From: Flavobacteriales bacterium
Lineage (GTDB): Bacteria > Bacteroidota > Bacteroidia > Flavobacteriales > BACL11
Direction: 5' to 3'
Assembly: GCA_012960835.1 (NCBI GenBank)
Contig: DUAL01000237.1
Location: 1-14,074, forward strand
DNA length: 14,074 nucleotides
In this document: piece after piece, positions 7,243 through 13,695 of the stretch
Position numbering within the stretch: the first letter of the stretch is position 1
Layout of the letters: the number at the start of each line of letters is the position of its first letter
Position numbers and translations under genes: made by a program
The notes under the pieces: generated by a model
What the model saw: the letters and a program-made list of their open reading frames with translations, nothing else
Database searches by the model: none
Told to the model about the DNA's origin: nothing

Positions 7243-7910
7243 CCATTAGGACCTTGTGTAGGATCTACAAGCTTAACAGTGTCACTCGGGCTTGATTGTG
7301 ATACCGATTTCATTGAATTGGACAACCACACAAACAATTCTTTAAATTGCAGGCCTTGGAGTGACAACGGCTCTCTTACACAAATTTGTTGTAAGATATC
7401 CATATTTGCACCACCTACACCAACAGCAAAGAAAGAAAATGCTTTTGATCTTTCTCCTTCTTGAACCATTGCGGCAGCATTGTGCCAATCATCTGTGGGT
7501 TCGCCATCAGTAATTAAAAATACCCATGGTCGGTAAAAAGAGATGCCATTTTGTCTGTATTCATCTTTACGTTGTTTGACCATCTCAAGCCCTTGGATGA
7601 TTGCCTCACCCATTGGGGTAGCGCCACTCGCCCTGAGTGTGGGTGGGCTAAAGTTTTCGGCTGTGGTAAAGGTGTTTTCTACACTAGGGGGGCCAAAAGT
7701 TAAGATAGCAGTTTCAACGCGCTTCATAGCTATAGAGTCAGATGATAATTCTTCTTTATAGGTGCTTAGTCCGCTGTTTAATTCATTGATTGGACTTCCT
7801 TGCATTGATCCAGAGGTATCTAAAATCAGTAAACAAGGGCAGCGAGGCTCTGGATTGTCTGCAAAGTTATCTTCTCCAAATGGCATTTGGTCAAAAAAAT
7901 CGTCATTCAT
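7227..7910 (-). CDS. TerY/YegL-type vWA domain protein
   Basis: A 227-residue protein that is almost all one von Willebrand A domain. The MIDAS metal site is complete: DTSGSM with D31, S33 and S35, SGATPMGEA with T98, and LITDGEPTD with D135. The acidic, disordered-looking N terminus (1-20) and the Trp-containing tail GPNGWAEV resemble TerY and YegL proteins, in which the vWA protein is thought to bind partner proteins via the metal and to work with a PP2C and a kinase. The ATG at 7910 is fixed by a strong AAAGGAG (complement of 7919-7925) eight bases upstream. The gene follows the KAP gene by 26 bases and overlaps the phosphatase by 16 bases. No signal peptide, so it is cytoplasmic. Confidence 0.9.
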   Translation of the reverse strand: MNDDFFDQMPFGEDNFADNPEPRCPCLLILDTSGSMQGSPINELNSGLSTYKEELSSDSIAMKRVETAILTFGPPSVENTFTTAENFSPPTLRASGATPMGEAIIQGLEMVKQRKDEYRQNGISFYRPWVFLITDGEPTDDWHNAAAMVQEGERSKAFSFFAVGVGGANMDILQQICVREPLSLQGLQFKELFVWLSNSMKSVSQSSPSDTVKLVDPTQGPNGWAEV

Positions 7911-7918
7911 AGTTTTTT

Positions 7919-7925
7919 CTCCTTT
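7919..7925 (-). promoter_or_regulatory. Strong Shine-Dalgarno AAAGGAG before the vWA gene
   Basis: The complement of ctccttt reads AAAGGAG with an eight-base spacer to the ATG at 7910. It is the best ribosome binding site of the operon; the other genes rely on weak or overlapping sites. The vWA protein may therefore be made in excess over its partners. Confidence 0.75.
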
Positions 7926-7936
7926 ATGGAATGTTT

Positions 7937-10012
7937 TTATTCTTGATTGTTAGTTGCTTCGTTTCTGTTGGTAAGCGCTTCTCGATCATTTGATGAAAGG
8001 TGGTTGAACTCAAGGCACAACTCTTCTATCTTTTTTTCAAACAGAGGTTGAGTTTTAATCATATTTTTAATGTATTTATCCCTTATGTCTTGAGAGATTT
8101 TTTTATTAGAAACGTCACACCTTTGAGGAATGGAATCATCGTTACAAATTACTCGAATTTCTTGTTTTTCCGAATCTTCATTAATGATAAATTTTAATTT
8201 AGATTTAATTGTATTCTCTATTGAGTCTGAATTTGATCTTAAAAATCTAAATAGGGCGATATTCTCTTCTTTATTACCACTCACAACTAAGTGTTTCTCT
8301 ACTGTAAACGCAATAAAATATGAGCTTCTATATGAAACCACGTGATAACAGCTGTCATTTATTGCATTTGCACTCCGAGTAAATATCCCGCTAGAAGTGC
8401 GATCTCCTTTTTTATCTTTAAATGCTTTACCAACTAGGTTATCAGTACGGGATATTTTATTTTTTACAAGATTCCAAAATTCTACCCTACCTCTTCTAAG
8501 GTCCAACTCTTCCTCTTGTTCACTAAATTCAGTATCTAGAGATTCAGATGTTGAATTAACACTAGTTACAGATGTTATTTTTATACAGGTCTCCATAATT
8601 TCAGTAAAAACACCACTATCATCAACTCCTATTATGTTGTCTTTAATAATGCTTAGAACTCTTGAGGTGTCAACTAGTCTTTTAGTTTGCCATTTTTTAA
8701 ATCTAACAATTTTGAATAATGATTGCTCCCATTCTTCATCGAAATCAGGTGAGTTATGTTGAATTGCGAGTGATAGTTCTTTCTCTATTTCTTTATCGCC
8801 ATCATGCGCACCCTTAGTGATTTTATTGACAAACTCTTCGTCCCATTCGGTGAAGTTTGGACTGGTTTGTAGTAATTGAAAAACTTTTGGAAATGATATT
8901 TGCATACAAACGAGACAAAACATAGATTCTCTAAGGGTTTTTTCAAGCTCTTTTCCTAGGCTGTTAAGTTTATTTTCTAATTTATCTATATTTTTATTAA
9001 TGTTGTTGTTGCTATTTTTCTGTATATTCCAATGAATATTAATTATTGACAATGAATTAGCTAGACGTTTTAAGGCTCTAGGGTTGTTGCCAATAGTTTG
9101 TCTGATTGCCTTTACAAATTGGACAATTGGCCCGTTTTTAACGCTTTTCTTGGTGTAAAAATTTGTTTGTACTAAAATATCTTCGAGATAGGTTTGTAAG
9201 TTGTAGCTTCCCATGGGCATCATAAATGGCAGCTGAATAATTTTGTCAAAATAAGCCCTAAACTCCCACTCATTGTCTTCGGTTAATTCTCCAAATTTAC
9301 TTTGTAAGCCTTTAACCACCACCTGGTAGTCAATTGCTAGTACGTATACACAATTTTCCACACTAAATATATTTTTAAGAAGCTCTAGAACTTCGACAGC
9401 ATTTTTTGGATCAATTCTATCCAAATCATCTACAAAAATAACAAACCTTTCGACAGGGTTCTCTTTCCTTTTAATGATAGTGGTAATTATGTCTTCTAAC
9501 GAATTTCTAAGACCTTTAATGCTATTACTTGAGCCTCCAAGTACCTCCTCTGTAACCTGTGCAGCCTTTGACCCAAGGGCAGCTTGTGCGCCAACCCTAA
9601 GTGCTCCTTTTGCAATTTGGCTAATAAACTGCTTAGCCTTTTGGGCTTTAGCAAATGAGCCGTCAATTGCAGAAATTGTGTCTACCAATTCTTCCAAAAT
9701 ACTTATTAGGGACTCTTCTGGGGATTTTAGGACTGAATGCTCCCAAGTATTTATCCAGATAACTCTGTATTCACCACCATACCTCTTTTTCTTTTGGTTG
9801 ATTGACGCTTCTAATAAGTTATCTTGGATCATGTTGAGTAATGATGTTTTTCCACTTCCCCATTCCCCCTGAACTCCTATAGTTAAAGGTGTGCCACAAT
9901 TTTGAATAAAGCTAGATAGCGCTTCAGCATAGCTTTTTGTTTCTAAAGTATCTTTAATATTTTTTTCTTTATTTTCTTTAAATGGGATATCTACTACTGA
10001 AATTTCACTCAT
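7937..10012 (-). CDS. KAP-family P-loop NTPase with DUF4268-like C-terminal domain
   Basis: A 691-residue protein, first gene of the operon. The KAP NTPase region (about 12-330) has Walker A GEWGSGKTS (49-57), WINTWEHS (86-93, the KAP 'W-x-N-x-W' motif), Walker B VIFVDDLDRIDP (191-202), VLAIDYQVV (224-232), FDKIIQLPFMMP (255-266) and NPRALKRLANSL (310-321). Many KAP proteins carry membrane helices inserted between Walker A and B. Here that insert (about 118-165) is Ala/Gly/Lys-rich and not clearly transmembrane. A coiled-coil stretch follows at about 335-362. Residues about 505-665 (RRGRVEFWNLV ... FRFLRSNSDSIEN) resemble DUF4268, a domain linked to restriction-type proteins; this assignment is tentative. 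KAP NTPases recur in phage-defence loci. The ATG at 10012 lacks a clear Shine-Dalgarno but lies about 28 bases from the predicted transcription start. Confidence 0.88.
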   Translation of the reverse strand: MSEISVVDIPFKENKEKNIKDTLETKSYAEALSSFIQNCGTPLTIGVQGEWGSGKTSLLNMIQDNLLEASINQKKKRYGGEYRVIWINTWEHSVLKSPEESLISILEELVDTISAIDGSFAKAQKAKQFISQIAKGALRVGAQAALGSKAAQVTEEVLGGSSNSIKGLRNSLEDIITTIIKRKENPVERFVIFVDDLDRIDPKNAVEVLELLKNIFSVENCVYVLAIDYQVVVKGLQSKFGELTEDNEWEFRAYFDKIIQLPFMMPMGSYNLQTYLEDILVQTNFYTKKSVKNGPIVQFVKAIRQTIGNNPRALKRLANSLSIINIHWNIQKNSNNNINKNIDKLENKLNSLGKELEKTLRESMFCLVCMQISFPKVFQLLQTSPNFTEWDEEFVNKITKGAHDGDKEIEKELSLAIQHNSPDFDEEWEQSLFKIVRFKKWQTKRLVDTSRVLSIIKDNIIGVDDSGVFTEIMETCIKITSVTSVNSTSESLDTEFSEQEEELDLRRGRVEFWNLVKNKISRTDNLVGKAFKDKKGDRTSSGIFTRSANAINDSCYHVVSYRSSYFIAFTVEKHLVVSGNKEENIALFRFLRSNSDSIENTIKSKLKFIINEDSEKQEIRVICNDDSIPQRCDVSNKKISQDIRDKYIKNMIKTQPLFEKKIEELCLEFNHLSSNDREALTNRNEATNNQE

Positions 10013-10045
10013 GATTTTTATATAAAATAAGGTTTAAAATAAAAC

Positions 10046-10054
10046 ATTATACCA
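10046..10054 (-). promoter_or_regulatory. Candidate extended -10 promoter for the six-gene operon
   Basis: On the minus strand this reads TGGTATAAT, a perfect TATAAT with the TGn extension. No good -35 box lies 16-18 bases upstream, which is typical for extended -10 promoters. The predicted start near 10040 would leave about 28 bases before the KAP ATG. Confidence 0.5.
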
Positions 10055-10059
10055 AGGCG

Positions 10060-10089
10060 TTCAAAATGATTATCAGTCAAGTATATAAT
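10060..10089 (+). promoter_or_regulatory. Candidate sigma-70 promoter for the GmrSD-like gene
   Basis: TTCAAA at 10060-10065 and a perfect TATAAT at 10084-10089 are separated by 18 bases. Transcription would start near 10096, about 27 bases before the ATG at 10123. It sits back to back with the operon promoter, so one regulator could control both directions. Confidence 0.4.
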
Positions 10090-10122
10090 TTATGTTTTTA
10101 AAATAGAATATTAGCGAGTTTT

Positions 10123-11958
10123 ATGATAAGTTCAGCAGTAAAAGCAAGTGTTTCAGACTTGTTTAATCCAGACAATAGGTTAATTTATTTTGTGCCCAAA
10201 TATCAGCGGGAATATGTGTGGGGAAAGTCTCATTGGGAGTCATTATTTGATGATATTGTTGATAACGAAAGTGAGCATTTTTTAGGATCTATTATTTGTA
10301 TTGGTCATAAGCCAGATAATTCGTTAGACCCTATAAGACTTGAACTTATTGATGGCCAGCAAAGGATGACCACTTTAAGTCTTTTGCTATTAGCTCTTTA
10401 TGTTCATTTGAGAAAGGTGAGTAAAGATCAAAATGATAATAGTGAAGATCTAATTGCTGAATTAATAAATTTAAAGCATAAGCTAATTTTAAAATCAGAT
10501 AAAAAAACTTTAAGACTACTGCCTTCTAGTTCTGGTGAAAATCTTGATGATTTTGAATACACAGTTAAAAAAGTGCTTGGTATAGATGGTATAAAACTGA
10601 AGCCTTCACGACTTGGATTGCGTAGGATTAATTTGGCGTATAAGTATTTTTCTGAAAGATTAGGGGAGGTAAGAAAATATAATTCTGGTGAAGAAAGTAT
10701 TTTTGATTTGAGTAAAACTTTAAATTTCTTAAAAAAAGTTAATTCTGCGCTTATTGTGAAGGTTGAGGTTGATAGTTTATCGGATGCCTTTACTTTATTT
10801 GAAACACTAAATCATCGTGGGACACCTTTAATGCCAGTTGATTTAATTAAGAATAGTTTTTTAAATCACCTTGAAAAAGAAAATAAAGGATCTATTGATA
10901 AAAATTATGAAAAATGGCTGAAGTTAATAAATAATTTGACAGATGATTACAAGTATCAAGAGCGTTTTTTAAGGCATTTTTATAATGCTTATAAAAATGA
11001 TAAGAGTATAGCTGTTCCAAAAAAACAGAAAGCAACACGATCAAATATCATAGATATTTATACCACTCTAATAAAACTAGATGCATCCAGCTTCTTTGAT
11101 AAACTTTATAATAGTTCGGAGTATTACAATAGATTAATTAATCTTGGCAATGAGAGTAACTCCAGAGAAGTAAGAAGTAGTCTTATTGATTTGTACAATA
11201 TCTCAGCGGCACCTTCTTATGTTTTACTTTTGTATGTCTTTGAAAAATTACAGTTATCAGATAATCAAAAAGTAGAGTTAATAGATTACATGGTTAAGTT
11301 TTTTGTTGTGCGTCATATCACCAATACCCCGCCAACACGAGATCTTGATAATATTTTTATTGAGGTTATTTCTATGCTTCATAATAATAACGGGTATGAT
11401 TTTGAATTAATTTCTAATTTTTTAAAAGAAAAAACTTCTGGATTTGATAATTTTAAAAATAAGTTGAGTGGCAGTATTTACGATGAAAATAGCGGTGCTA
11501 CTAGATTTATTCTCTGCAAGATTGAAGATGCAAATGGGCAAACAAAAGAGAGGTTTGTAAATTTATGGGAGAGAGACTCTAAAAAGAAATTTATATGGAC
11601 GATAGAGCATATTTTTCCACAAGGAAGCAGTATACCTAGTAGCTGGGTTGAGATGATTGCAAGTGGAGATCAAGAGTACGCTGAAAAAATCCAAGATAAT
11701 TATGTTCATACGATAGGAAATCTAACTTTGACTGGGTATAACTCAAATTTAGGTAATTTATCTTTTGAAAAGAAAAGAGATAAAAAGAACAAAGAAGGGT
11801 CTTTTATTGGATATAAAAACGGATTATTTCTTAATGAAGAGCTAAAAGATTGCAATCAGTGGGATAAAAGCAGTATTAATAATAGAAGCCATACCTTAGT
11901 AGAGATGGCTATTAAGCTATTTAATATTTACAACTATGACCAAAACGTAAAATTTTAG
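10123..11958 (+). CDS. GmrSD-like DUF262-DUF1524 nuclease (type IV restriction type)
   Basis: A 611-residue protein of the size and order of fused GmrS-GmrD proteins. The N-terminal DUF262 (ParB/Srx-like NTPase-nuclease fold) shows YQREYVW (27-33) and LIDGQQRMTTLSLLLLAL (from about 75, with D77-G-Q-Q-R81). The C-terminal DUF1524 (His-Me finger nuclease) shows EHIFPQ (E495, H496) and GNLTLTGYNSNLGN (from G532), followed by the expected lysine-rich FEKKRDKK. Both active regions look intact. Family members cleave modified phage DNA in an NTP-dependent way or act as partners of DNA-modification systems. No DNA-modifying enzyme is visible in this window, so a stand-alone type IV role or effector of the adjacent phosphorylation module are both possible. 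The gene diverges from the KAP gene across 110 bases. Only a weak ribosome binding site precedes the ATG. Confidence 0.9.
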   Translation: MISSAVKASVSDLFNPDNRLIYFVPKYQREYVWGKSHWESLFDDIVDNESEHFLGSIICIGHKPDNSLDPIRLELIDGQQRMTTLSLLLLALYVHLRKVSKDQNDNSEDLIAELINLKHKLILKSDKKTLRLLPSSSGENLDDFEYTVKKVLGIDGIKLKPSRLGLRRINLAYKYFSERLGEVRKYNSGEESIFDLSKTLNFLKKVNSALIVKVEVDSLSDAFTLFETLNHRGTPLMPVDLIKNSFLNHLEKENKGSIDKNYEKWLKLINNLTDDYKYQERFLRHFYNAYKNDKSIAVPKKQKATRSNIIDIYTTLIKLDASSFFDKLYNSSEYYNRLINLGNESNSREVRSSLIDLYNISAAPSYVLLLYVFEKLQLSDNQKVELIDYMVKFFVVRHITNTPPTRDLDNIFIEVISMLHNNNGYDFELISNFLKEKTSGFDNFKNKLSGSIYDENSGATRFILCKIEDANGQTKERFVNLWERDSKKKFIWTIEHIFPQGSSIPSSWVEMIASGDQEYAEKIQDNYVHTIGNLTLTGYNSNLGNLSFEKKRDKKNKEGSFIGYKNGLFLNEELKDCNQWDKSSINNRSHTLVEMAIKLFNIYNYDQNVKF

Positions 11959-12007
11959 AAATAATGTAAATGACTAAAATATGATTGTTATTTTTAATAA
12001 AATCTCT

Positions 12008-12055
12008 ATAAAAATAGCTATTTTTAGCTAAAAATTAATAAAAATAGCTATTTTA
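12008..12055. repeat. Three phased AGCT-centred AT-rich palindromes
   Basis: Perfect palindromes taaaaatagctattttta (12009-12026), tttttagctaaaaa (12021-12034) and aaaatagctatttt (12041-12054) have centres 10 and 20 bases apart. A 17-base direct repeat, ataaaaatagctatttt, occurs at 12008 and 12038. They follow the stop of the GmrSD-like gene by about 50 bases. They could be an operator bound on one helix face, curved A-tract DNA, or a weak bidirectional terminator. Confidence 0.6.
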
Positions 12056-12087
12056 TACGGCGAAAATATAGTGCATGCCATTGAGGG

Positions 12088-12110
12088 TGCAAAATTTCAG
12101 AAATTTTGCA
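12088..12110. repeat. 23-base palindrome with odd centre
   Basis: Arms tgcaaaatttc and gaaattttgca are perfectly complementary around a single central base. As RNA this could form a ten-pair stem with a CAG triloop. No T-run follows, so an operator or a remnant of a small repeated element fits better than a terminator. Confidence 0.6.
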
Positions 12111-12119
12111 AATGGACGT

Positions 12120-12146
12120 AAAAAGACCTTTGTTTAGAGGTTTTTG
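12120..12146. terminator. Possible weak intrinsic terminator
   Basis: The sequence aaaaagacctt, tgttta, gaggttttt can form an imperfect hairpin with G-T pairs, flanked by A's on one side and T's on the other. It could end transcription coming from the GmrSD-like gene. The pairing is short, so this is tentative. Confidence 0.3.
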
Positions 12147-12282
12147 TTAAAATTGATCTAATGATTAATTTGGATGTCGACTTTTAGTGACAAAAACTAA
12201 CATTATAAAATGGCTAAAGCGTTTAATACTGCTCAGTATTTTGTTGTTTTCTGTGTATTTGAATTATTTAAACAATTTGGTA
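12144..12282. repeat. Direct repeat, copy A (duplicated upstream region and 5' end of the PBP1B-like gene)
   Basis: This 139-base segment matches 13557-13695 without gaps and with about 13 differences (about 91% identity). The match begins 43 bases before the GTG in both copies and stops abruptly after codon 32. The two copies bracket the genes at 12307 and 13142. Confidence 0.9.
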
Positions 12283-12297
12283 GATAATAATGGATGA
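12187..12297 (+). pseudogene. Truncated copy of the PBP1B-like gene 5' end
   Basis: A GTG-started frame of 36 codons. Codons 1-32 encode the same cytoplasmic tail and membrane anchor as the gene at 13600, then DNNG and a TGA stop follow. Of the six codon differences from the real gene, five are silent and one changes Ala to Ser. The glycosyltransferase domain is absent. If translated it would give a free membrane-anchor peptide whose stop lies nine bases before the next gene, so it might still serve as a leader for that gene. Confidence 0.75.
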
Positions 12298-12306
12298 GTA
12301 AGAAAA

Positions 12307-13041
12307 ATGAGCAAAAAAGTTAATTTAACAGTATTTGCGACCGGTGGTGAATATACATTTGGTGTAATTGAAGACGAAGCAGAAAAACAAGCAATGTTGA
12401 ACGCTATTGAGAATAATGAAGTTAGCAGTTTAATTTATTACACAGGCAATGATGGCAATGAGGAATCATTAAGTTCATGGAATAAGGCTAATTTATTGCA
12501 TAAAAATGGTCCGTGGGTTGTTGGTGCATCCCTTATTGTTAATGGCGATAACGAGTCTTTTGACGAATTAATTGATGAATTAGAATGTACCACATTCACA
12601 AGCTCAAACCCTTGGGTGGATGGTGAGTTTAAAAAAAAGTTTTCAAATGATGCGTTGTTATGGGGGACGGAGCAAATAGAAAAGAGAATTCATTTCCCAG
12701 CAGAGCTAATATTAGCAGATGATGAAGATTTTGATGTCACTAATGTATTTATTGGATCAATGAATATGGACGAGACAATCAATGGTGCTGAAGTAGTTGA
12801 TATGGTATGTTATATACCAAAAGAAGAACAAATAAAATTAATAAAAAATTATTTAGGTGAAGGTGGCAAGGATGAGATGTTGTCGGAATATATTGGTGAT
12901 ATGATTTTTGACCATCCAGAAATTTTAAATCCATTTACTCTAAAGGTGGGAGATATTGAGGGTAAGGGTGAAACTGAGAATGATTTTAATATTGTGACAA
13001 CGTTTGATGGAGAGATTTTGTATAAAGGTGGCGAATACTAA
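12307..13041 (+). CDS. Acidic protein of unknown function
   Basis: A 244-residue protein that I do not recognise. It has no membrane segment or signal peptide, is strongly acidic (many Asp/Glu runs such as ADDEDFD), and alternates short hydrophobic strands with polar turns, suggesting a soluble cytoplasmic alpha/beta fold. Notable stretches are VFATGGEYTFGVIEDE near the N terminus and GPWVVGASLIVNG around residue 70. It lies just behind the truncated PBP copy and ahead of the MORN-like gene, inside the 1.4 kb segment bracketed by direct repeats. The ATG at 12307 has only a weak taag upstream. Base use looks like normal coding sequence. A partner role with the MORN-like protein is possible but unsupported. 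Confidence 0.75.
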   Translation: MSKKVNLTVFATGGEYTFGVIEDEAEKQAMLNAIENNEVSSLIYYTGNDGNEESLSSWNKANLLHKNGPWVVGASLIVNGDNESFDELIDELECTTFTSSNPWVDGEFKKKFSNDALLWGTEQIEKRIHFPAELILADDEDFDVTNVFIGSMNMDETINGAEVVDMVCYIPKEEQIKLIKNYLGEGGKDEMLSEYIGDMIFDHPEILNPFTLKVGDIEGKGETENDFNIVTTFDGEILYKGGEY

Positions 13042-13141
13042 TTTAAAATACTGTGAACTATACACCTTTGCCATGGTGATGATTTATGAAGCTTGGCGAG
13101 AGATGGTTTATTAAATAATGATAAAAAAATAGGAGAAAAAA

Positions 13142-13450
13142 ATGGATTTAGAAAGAAAGGAAGTGTACCACCACGAATCTGGCGAGATTGAGCTTGTAGA
13201 AGTATTTAACAAAGAAGGTGAACTCATCGAAAGCACAGGATACTATGAGTCAGGAGCTCTTAGTTTCGATGAAGAGCGTACTAAAGATGGTATACCAATC
13301 AAAATGACAGGATACTATGAGTCAGGTGAGGTTGAGTTTGTATCCTTATCTAACGAAGACGGTTTGCCCACCCAAGAAACACATTACTATGAAACCGGAG
13401 AGGTTAAGAGTGAAACCTTGTTCGACAAAGAGGGTATGCCAATCAAATAA
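13142..13450 (+). CDS. Small YwqK/MORN-like repeat protein
   Basis: A 102-residue protein made almost entirely of four repeats with an exact 24-residue period. They start at residues 10, 34, 58 and 82 with HHESGE, YYESGA, YYESGE and YYETGE, each followed about 15 residues later by a K/E-D/E-G turn (for example TKDGIPIK). This is a divergent form of the MORN_2/YwqK repeat. A 20-base stretch, acaggatactatgagtcagg, recurs exactly at 13235 and 13307, showing recent internal duplication. The start is well supported by AGGAG at 13131-13135, six bases upstream. No signal peptide; acidic and probably cytoplasmic. It ends at two consecutive TAA codons, after which the frame stays open to 13555. Function unknown; a protein-binding or antitoxin-like role is possible from the repeat family. 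Confidence 0.82.
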   Translation: MDLERKEVYHHESGEIELVEVFNKEGELIESTGYYESGALSFDEERTKDGIPIKMTGYYESGEVEFVSLSNEDGLPTQETHYYETGEVKSETLFDKEGMPIK

Positions 13451-13555
13451 TAATTTACACCTAAGAGTCTAGAGTTTTTAAGGCATGAAGGTAGTGTGGA
13501 TGTATATTTTAACAAGCTAACTGGAGAAGAAGTGTTTCACGGTGTAGTGAAGTGA
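13451..13555 (+). pseudogene. Possible remnant of a longer MORN-like C terminus
   Basis: After the double TAA the same reading frame continues for 33 codons with protein-like content (SLEFLRHEGSVDVYFNKLTG, then EEVFHGVVK) to a TGA at 13553-13555. There is no internal start with a ribosome binding site. It may be a decayed extension of the gene at 13142 or of another gene. The direct repeat copy B begins two bases after this TGA. Confidence 0.3.
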
Positions 13556-13556
13556 C

Positions 13557-13695
13557 TTGTTAAAATTGAGATTATTATTAATTTGGATTTTGATTTTTAG
13601 TGACAAAAACTAACATCATAAAATGGCTAAAACGCTTAATACTACTCAGTATTTTGTTGTTTGCTGTGTATTTGAATTATTTAAATAATTTGGTA
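13557..13695. repeat. Direct repeat, copy B (native 5' end of the PBP1B-like gene)
   Basis: Partner of the repeat at 12144-12282. This copy runs on into the intact glycosyltransferase gene, so it is the original or the functional one. Confidence 0.9.

Noticed and set aside
8397..8762. 121-codon plus-strand frame opposite the KAP C-terminal part
   Set aside because: Antisense shadow with no ribosome binding site; the minus-strand frame is continuous and protein-like.
9474..9872. 132-codon plus-strand frame opposite the KAP NTPase
   Set aside because: The opposite strand carries clear Walker A and B motifs across this stretch; the frame has no start signals or family features.
12008..12055. 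Repeated palindromes as a mini CRISPR array
   Set aside because: Only two 17-base copies with a 13-base gap, no further repeats and no cas genes nearby.
12294..12323. ATG at 12294 overlapping the TGA of the truncated PBP copy as start of a gene
   Set aside because: It yields only nine codons before TAA; the long frame starts at 12307.
12144..13695. Direct repeats as the target-site duplication of a transposon
   Set aside because: 139 bases at about 91% identity is far too long and too diverged for a target duplication, and no transposase or terminal inverted repeats are present between the copies.
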